Below are positions 57,600 through 64,000 of a stretch of DNA of 64,000 nt, piece by piece. Every line of letters begins with the position of its first letter. The first letter of the stretch is position 1. Both the position numbers and the translations under genes were made by a program. Below the pieces are notes generated by a model that saw only the letters and a list, made by a program, of their open reading frames with translations, was not told the DNA's origin and did no database searches. The stretch is from Metellina segmentata (taxonomy: Eukaryota > Arthropoda > Arachnida > Araneae > Tetragnathidae): positions 87,574,184 through 87,638,183 of the forward strand of contig OX375876.1 of the NCBI GenBank assembly GCA_947359465.1, written 5' to 3'.

Positions 57600-58970
57600 A
57601 ATTTAGAATCTGATCTTTTATGCTGTTCCCACTCTAAAAAAACAATAATATTTAAATTCCACTAAATTCATTTTTAAATGTTCTAGATTCAATTTTAAAA
57701 TTAATGCTTCGCACAAAAATCGCAAAACCTTTGGACTACCTGTGTGCCCAAATCCCATTATTGCAAATGCCATAGATTCATCAGGAACTTGCACATACCA
57801 GACAAACAAACACTTTCTTTTATAATCGTAGAGATTTATTTCCTTTGTAGATTACTCACCATCTATCGGTGTTTATCCGTGCATATTACTGCGAGCGCGT
57901 GCGTATAATCTACTGCCCGATTACCGTTAACTCCTACTGTCGACACAAGCGCGCATGCGCCAATTAAACGAGCCCAGGTGCGAAGCAGGGATGACGGCTG
58001 GGTAATTGAGGGAGAACGTCCACAAGTTATGTGCATGTTTCATAATCAAATTAAATCAAAAAACGCACCGGCAGCTACCAGACTTGTTTGTTTTGCTAGA
58101 ATGAGCGAAGGGATTTATAAGGTCGCCCTTGAGCTTCTCGGTCGCACGTTTTAGTTCTGTGACGCGAATACGCTTTTATTCCACTTATTATTGGCCTCAT
58201 GACGCTCATCGCAAACACAAAAAGCGAGGAAAATTGACACAAATACTAAAGAGTGAAACAACCAGAAAGCAGACAAACGAAATACGAGGTGTGAATCGAA
58301 AAGTATTCGGACTGATTGCAAAAGAAAGGGTTTTTTACTGAAGGACCTTGGAAAAACAATCATCCGTTTACGCCATCAGCTCTTATGGTTTCATTAAAAT
58401 AGTGCTTTGTTTTTATTTATGTGAGATTCCACCGCAATTGTAATGCCACAAAATAATTCTCAACAAATTTTTTATCTAAAACTGGGAGAAGCTTGCAAGG
58501 ACATGCATTATTTTCAGGTCTTCCAGGAGAATTAAATTATTCGTTTGTGGTTTATGGAGTAGCACAAACACATTATAGATGTCCATCAAATTTTTTAGAG
58601 TAATCAACAATTTCGGAAGCCAGCAAAAATTAAAAACAATGTTGAACTTGTGCGCACAGTTGTACAACAAAATTTACAACCAACAATTCTACATTAACTT
58701 CTTGAAAACTGATATTTGTACCAACTCGTTAGCCAATTTTCACCGACAGTTTGGTTTCAGTCAAATTTATACTAAACTTATTACATTGTTCCAGCTACTA
58801 GCAACAGGCTTGCGTAGATTAGAAACGAGAATAATTTTTTTGTCGTAACTGGTATGAAATCTTTTATAGTATTAATCCAAACATAAGTTTCAATAAATTT
58901 AAAAATCATCAAAATGTCATTGTCCTCAACACTGGGAATTTTCTTATCAGTTTGATTTCAAACAAGCGCA
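57600..58970. other. No recognised feature
   Basis: Short open frames on both strands (for example 58129-58341 + and 58151-58363 −) overlap each other and have no recognisable product. 57890-58020 is relatively GC-rich. Confidence 0.4.
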
Positions 58971-58974
58971 AATT

Positions 58975-59050
58975 AGCCGACGTTGTCTGTCTTGTGTTTG
59001 ACGCAGCTTGGTTAAGTATGGCATTTGCATCATAAAAGTACGCAACGAAC
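58975..59050 (+). repeat. SINE family 2, 3' part
   Basis: TTGTCTGTCTTGTGTTTGAC, GCAGCTTGGTTAAGTATGGC, GCATCATAAAAGTACGC. Confidence 0.6.
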
Positions 59051-59556
59051 CAAAAGAGCTAAATTGGTCTTATCTCCAAGATACACTCTCAAACTGAACA
59101 TTACAGAAGCATTATCTGAAAACTTCAACAAAAAAAAAGAGAGGAGGCAGTCCTTTGTAGACAGTATGACCACTTCAAACACTAATACAGACTTTTTGCC
59201 ACGTTTGCATACTGTGCATAATGTTGTATAATGTGATTTCAGATCAATTCCTGTGGTAGCAGAACGTATTCCAATGTTAGGGCCTCCGACGTCAGGATTC
59301 GAAAAATTGAATATACACCAGTTTTCTACTGAATATTCTCAGTTATGTAAATCGCCACTGGCTGTTTCATTTCATTTTGAGGTTGTAATCTTTAAAACTA
59401 ATAAGTCTTCCTAAAGTTTGGCAGAGGCTAGTGAATTTCCACTGTAAACTATATCCTTAGTATCCACTCAAGTGTGATGATTTTTATATTTAGAAATTGA
59501 AAGTATTATAATATATTAACCCTTTTTGTCATCTTGGAGCTACTTGTCCGTTTTTG

Positions 59557-59592
59557 TGCCTTGCGTCATAAAATTCCACCAACCAATCAGGT
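59557..59592 (+). repeat. SINE family 2, tail fragment
   Basis: GCCTTGCGTCATAAAATTCC then ACCAACCAATCAGG. Ends just before the hAT-like element at 59611. Confidence 0.55.
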
Positions 59593-59610
59593 AGGCTTAG
59601 CAATTTTTGC

Positions 59611-60125
59611 AGGGCTGCCACATACGACTAACAGGCGACTTTTTGCTACTATTTTTCAATTTGGCGACTAGAAGTATTTTTCAAGCGAAATCGTTTCAAA
59701 AGCTCCTATTTTCAAAATTTTGGCGACTTCGTGAAAATTTAACAAAGGTCAGCGAAAATTTAAATCCCTTTTTTTTTTTAGTTAATAGCTGACGGAAAAA
59801 TATTTTTCGGACTTTTCTTTAGGTAAAATATTTTTCGGACATTTCTTCAGGAAGAAAATTTTCCAAGGGACGCCAATTTGTAAGTGTTGGCGCCAAGCCT
59901 TGACAACTACAAAAGAAAAACATCGAATCTGTGTTGCTATATTGTCCATGAAAACCATACTAAGAGGAAATATTTGGTTTTTGAATTTTAAATTTATTGG
60001 TGGGGGAGAGCTTTGTATCCAAGCAAGTAAAATTGCAATTAAAAAAGGGCTTAAAAGAAGACTTTTACTACTATTTTTTAAAATTTGTGCTACTATTTCA
60101 CAAATGCTTTGGCTGTGGCGGCCCT
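59611..60125. mobile_element. hAT-like short non-autonomous element (515 bp)
   Basis: Ends AGGGCTGCCACA and, inverted, TGTGGCGGCCCT. Flanks ATTTTTGC (59603-59610) and CTTTTTGC (60126-60133) form an 8-bp duplication with one mismatch. Short open frames inside have no recognisable similarity. Confidence 0.65.
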
Positions 60126-60133
60126 CTTTTTGC

Positions 60134-61020
60134 CAAATTCGCTTGTTCATTTATTAAACAATGTTTTCATTCGAAGTAAATGTTTTATTTTACATGCCTT
60201 TTATTAGATTCTACATTTCACACAGACATTGAAAAACATTTTGCTTTCCAGCCAAATTGGCTACTCACTCTTCCCTACTAGATTTCTCCCAGACACATTA
60301 AAAAGTTTCGGCGGTAATAGAATCGTTTTGATTAAACATTAACCGTGAGTGACTATTCTAAAAATAGAAGTACTTCAGAGGCACGCGGCACCCGCAAAAA
60401 AAAAAAAAGAGCTGCACCCACTTAACAAAGAACGACGGTGAATATGTGAAAGGTCCCGTGGTCAAAAACGTATAGAAATCTAATTTTCTCTTAATTACCG
60501 ACCCCCGCGCGTGCGTTCTGAATTCCCTTGAAACCTACTTAAAGCAGAAAGTGAAATTAGACCCGATTTTTATGCATCGAAATATGTTTGTCTAAATTGC
60601 GCACGTTACCGTGGGAACGAACTCCACCCATTCATATTCTAATTGAAGGGATCTCCCAAGGTCAAGTTTCGAGGTTCTGCTCCCCGAGTTTTTGAGAGAG
60701 ACGCTGTTAATGAGAGTGCTGTTGGAATCGTTTATTAGTTTTAACTGGTGTTTTTGATTTGAACGAGTAGATTCCATCTACTCCATAAAGTGCCGTGAGA
60801 TTGATGTATATCTTTCCATGATAGAACGCCCCTAGCAACAGCCCGGGGTCAGGAGTCAACACCGGCTGATATTCCATTGACCGCCTGTTTGAATTTATCA
60901 AAATATCTATACGAAAGATCTCCTTTAACATTCCGATAGATTTAAGTGGTGCTCGGAGCCTCCCTTTTTATTAACTTAATTAAATGTATAGTAATTTTGG
61001 TTTATTCTTGTCTTTTTTTA
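60134..61020. other. No recognised feature
   Basis: Unique-looking moderately GC-rich sequence; two minus-strand open frames (60592-60777, 60707-60931) are unrecognised. Confidence 0.4.
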
Positions 61021-61025
61021 AAGTA

Positions 61026-61562
61026 CTAGGGGGCTCCGCCCCTGCTCGCCAACCCCCGTCTGCGCGAGAACAATTTGTACAATATCGCGAAATTATACTT
61101 TTCATCGCATCGAATTTATTTATGAACCAATTTCTAAAATACTTGTATCGTAAAAAAGAGTACATTCTAAGGTTTCAAGCGATGTTTTCATATTGAAAAA
61201 CTAATACTAATGAGCTATATATATATGACAGTTTTAACAAAAAAATAACGAAAATGTCCTGATTTTTCCCGAATTAAAAAAAAATATTAACAGGAACCAA
61301 ATTTAAATTTCTAAAGATAATTTGTACGTCTGTTGATCACTTGTGTTTGAAATTTCGCTTTTTTCGACTTTGACACTTAATAAACCCTCACTCATCGGAA
61401 AAAAATCTTTTTCATCTTGTTCCCTGTACAATTTTGAACAAACCATGTTAATTTCGTAGTTTTTTCTTTTCCGTACTTTCTCGGGAAACCGTCTAAGAAT
61501 CGAGCAAAAAAAAAAGGCGAGTTTTTAATCCTGCGGCAGCGGTGGTAATTTTTTTTTAATAT
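61026..61562 (-). repeat. Interspersed repeat R, copy 2, with CTAG|T end
   Basis: On the minus strand it runs from TTAAAAACTCGCC down to GGGGCGGAGCCCCCTAG followed by T, a hairpin plus CTAG end as in Helitrons. Colinear with 3420-3930 in inverted orientation. Directly abutted by the TTAA element at 61617. Confidence 0.55.
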
Positions 61563-61616
61563 AGAGAGAATTGCTTTCGTTATTTAAAAAGAGGACTATT
61601 TTGTCAGAAGTTTTAA

Positions 61617-61894
61617 CCTTTTGACTACGGCTATAGATATAATAAGAGCGATTTTTTGTTGGTGCGATTCTTATAACTTTTAAGGAACAACTGCGGTAAA
61701 GACCATAGACAAAATTTGTTCTTGGCGCGATTCTTATAACTTTCAAGGAACAACTGATATAACGGCTATAGACAAAATTCTTTCTTGGCACGATATTCTT
61801 ACAACTTTAAAGGTACAACTGATGTATGGTCGTTGTTTAAATTCTTACTTGGCGCGATCATGGTACAACTGCTGTACCGGCCGTAGTCTAGAGG
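61617..61894 (+). mobile_element. TTAA-flanked element, copy 4 (four units)
   Basis: TTAA at 61613-61616 and 61895-61898. Ends CCTTTTGACTACGGC and, inverted, GCCGTAGTCTAGAGG. AAGGAACAACTG-type motifs at about 61682, 61745, 61810 and 61861. Confidence 0.75.
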
Positions 61895-61935
61895 TTAAAT
61901 TTTACCCGCTTGCAGGGCGGATGATTGTAAATATA

Positions 61936-62500
61936 CAGGGTGCGGCAGAAAGAACGTTCTGATATGGAACGTCAATAATAAAAATACAAAGCAAGATAGA
62001 GAAATAAATATTTTATACCTAAGAAGTACACAGTATGCCATTGTCATCCATTAAGTTTTGAAGAGTACATCAGTTAAATGGCGACCATCAATGTCGATGC
62101 AGTTTTGAAGTATCTTTCGAACATTTTGCATTGATCTGCGGACCATGTCCCGCGGAGTCGCCGTGATTTCTTGCGTAATTGCTGCCTGTGGGGCTATCTC
62201 AAATCAAAAGTGTACCAACACCGACCAACAAATTTTTAAGCACTCAAGGGAGCAACTACGCACGAAATCACAGCAATTCCACTGGACATGGTCCGCAGAT
62301 CAATGCAAAATGTCCGAAAGAGACTTCAAAACTGCATCGACATCGACGTTCGCCATTTAACTGATGCACTCTTCAAAACTTAATGGATGACAATGGCATA
62401 CTGTGTACTTCGTAGGTATAGAATATTTCTTTTTCTATTTTGCTTTGTATTTTTTTTTTATTGACGTTCGAAATCAGAACGTTCTTTTTGTCGCACCTTG
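61936..62500. mobile_element. Foldback element: two inverted copies of a Tc1/mariner-type transposon end
   Basis: Ends CAGGGTGCGGCAGAAAGAAC and, inverted, GTTCTTTTTGTCGCACCTTG, flanked by TA (61934-61935, 62501-62502). The arms, about 61936-62178 and 62250-62500, are inverted copies. Each arm encodes the same transposase C-terminus running toward its own end: minus strand at 62060-62190 EITATPRDMVRRSMQNVRK…IDGRHLTDVLFKT-stop; plus strand at 62252-62375 EITAIPLDMVRRSMQNVRK…RHLTDALFKT-stop. The roughly 70-bp centre (62180-62250) is unpaired. This C-terminus is of the IS630-Tc1-mariner type. Confidence 0.85.
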
Positions 62501-63001
62501 TATATGTAATATCTGAATGAATATACGTAAATGCTACAATGCTTCTAGTGCTGGCTTCTGTGAAGCCAGGACCTCCTTCCCGACAACCCCTTGTCATCCT
62601 TAAATCCTTAAGACCTTGTTGATTGGCTAGATGGTTTGAGTCATGAACAAAATTAATTCTCCATCAGTATCGACTGGAGGGATAAGAAAAGAGACTTCGA
62701 ACTGAGCAGATATATTTTTTGGACTGAGCTGAGTTGATCCTTGTAACAGCTTAATCTTTTTACAGCCCCCACAGACGAGGGACCCAGATCCCTGTATTCC
62801 ATAAAACCATACTTAAAAAGTAAATAGTATAATTTCCATCTCTGTCTGAAAAATATTTGTCTTAATTGTGTATGGGTTGAATCGTTGTTTGCAAACCAGC
62901 CGGCCCAGTACGTTGCAATGGTTCTCTTCCTAATAGTGCGCGCAAAGTTTTATAACCTTTTACTGTATGAATGCTTGAAATTTAGTTTATTCAAATCATG
63001 G

Positions 63002-63270
63002 GTGTACGTAGATAGTTGAATTCACGTCGCATTGAAGCAACATAGCGATCTTCTGGCGACTATCCGGGATCAATCCAATAGGTAAAGAACAGATGACAAC
63101 ATCTCGTGATTTTGAAGCGGACAGATGACAAAGTGAAAACCTGAACTGGCACCCCTCTCTCAACTTCCACAGAACGTAAACGTGAGGACAATTGAGGCCA
63201 CGATAGATTTAACGTGCACCAGCCCCCCTATACACGACGCTATACTTCCAACCGGACTACCGCGGACCGA
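63002..63270 (-). repeat. SINE family 1, near full length
   Basis: GTAGATAGTTGAATTCACGT, CTATCCGGGATCAATCC, AACGTGAGGACAATTGAGGC, TTTAACGTGCACCAGCCCCC, and head complement CTTCCAACCGGACTACCGCG. Confidence 0.75.
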
Positions 63271-64000
63271 ACACTTCAAAGGGAATAGAAGAAAAAAGAT
63301 TTGAAAAGAATTAAAATTTATAGTAGGAAGATATATTGAGAGTTTTTGAGTTGATTTTTTAAATTTCTGTTTACGTAAAAGCCATTATTTTCTTTTCTAA
63401 TGTATATTTAGTGTGTTCTTAGGAATCAGGAACACGGTTGTAATTACAAAATAATTATTCATTAGGTGAACACCCTTAGACGTTTAATACACATTGCTCT
63501 GCCACTCCACGTGTGTCAGTCTTAACACAACAAATAGGCAGATTGCCCAGGTTGTCTCTGAATCACCTTAACTTGCGATTTCTTTCCTTAAAAAAAATCA
63601 GGTCTACCAGATTTGATGTTCTATTACGGTGTAACCCAGACGGTGTCTTTTTTCCGGGACAATTATCGTTAGAAGAAAGTAACTAACCTCAATCCCCTGA
63701 GCGCGAGTCTTCTTCCCTCCAGATTTCTTGGCAGCATTCCCCAGATGAAGCGTTCCGTCATTCCCCTCAAAAAGTTAACGACGTGTTTAGTGCTGCTTCA
63801 ACAACACTGCCGGGGGAAAAAAAACTCATGTCGCAGAGAAAGTAAACGAAAGTAGGCAATCTTAGTGTCGTGCAGTTTTCTTGTTTCTCCACAAATTGAC
63901 GTTACTCTGCGGTTTAATCACATTATTCAGAAGGAAGCAGGGTGTCCCATAGTACTCACGCGAAAAGCTATTTCCATTAATTTTGGCTAAATGCGTCATT
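63271..64000. other. No recognised feature
   Basis: No repeat or coding signal seen up to the window end. Confidence 0.4.

Noticed and set aside
62145..62364. Two plus-strand frames in the foldback element
   Set aside because: Both are out of frame with the transposase C-terminus that the arm actually encodes.

Overview
The window looks like AT-rich, gene-poor nuclear DNA of an arthropod, most likely an arachnid. The only conserved host coding sequence I can name is a 32-base exon, and almost everything else is transposon-derived. The species call is inference: tRNA-headed SINEs, Jockey- and CR1-type LINEs, and several DNA-transposon superfamilies (Tc1/mariner, hAT, TTAA-flanked piggyBac-like, Helitron) fit an arthropod. 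There is no bacterial-style gene packing.

Host coding content. (1) A 32-base exon at 46641-46672 (+), bounded by a pyrimidine-rich AG acceptor and a GTAAGT donor, reads GFGKQGYQCQ in the phase of the short C1A-domain exon of conventional protein kinase C genes. I found no flanking PKC exon, so much of the window is probably intron of a very large PKC gene on the + strand. (2) On the opposite strand, 39156-40730 carries a 524-codon intronless ORF for an unrecognised single-pass membrane protein. Its C-terminal tail is built of about 69-residue repeats, and decayed extra units continue about 1 kb downstream. If the PKC reading is right, this gene is nested antisense in a PKC intron.

Layout. 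1-3.4 kb: no recognisable feature. 3.4-8 kb: Helitron-like repeats, SINEs and a 44-bp tandem array. 8.5-10.5 kb: a satellite-like array. 12.7-17.1 kb: SINE and Tc1 remnants. 19.1-25.1 kb: five element bodies, including a 876-bp Tc1-like element with both ends and TA flanks. 25.6 kb: the first of four TTAA-flanked elements with an internal 63-bp array. 28.4-32.2 kb: SINE, short tandem array and Tc1 pseudogene. 32.4-35.2 kb: a Jockey-like LINE interrupted by a 1.7-kb Helitron. 36.2-37.0 kb: a tandem duplication. 38.1-41.1 kb: the membrane-protein gene, its decayed tail repeats and an upstream AT microsatellite. 41.8-43.6 kb: Helitron-like, TTAA-flanked and SINE copies. 44.8-46.4 kb: a LINE split by a hAT-like element, then the PKC exon. 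47-64 kb: SINEs, a SINE split by mariner, a hAT copy with a perfect 8-bp target duplication, a CR1-like LINE tail, further short elements and a foldback element made from two inverted transposon ends.

The elements have inserted into one another repeatedly (Helitron in LINE, hAT in LINE, mariner in SINE), which gives a relative insertion order.
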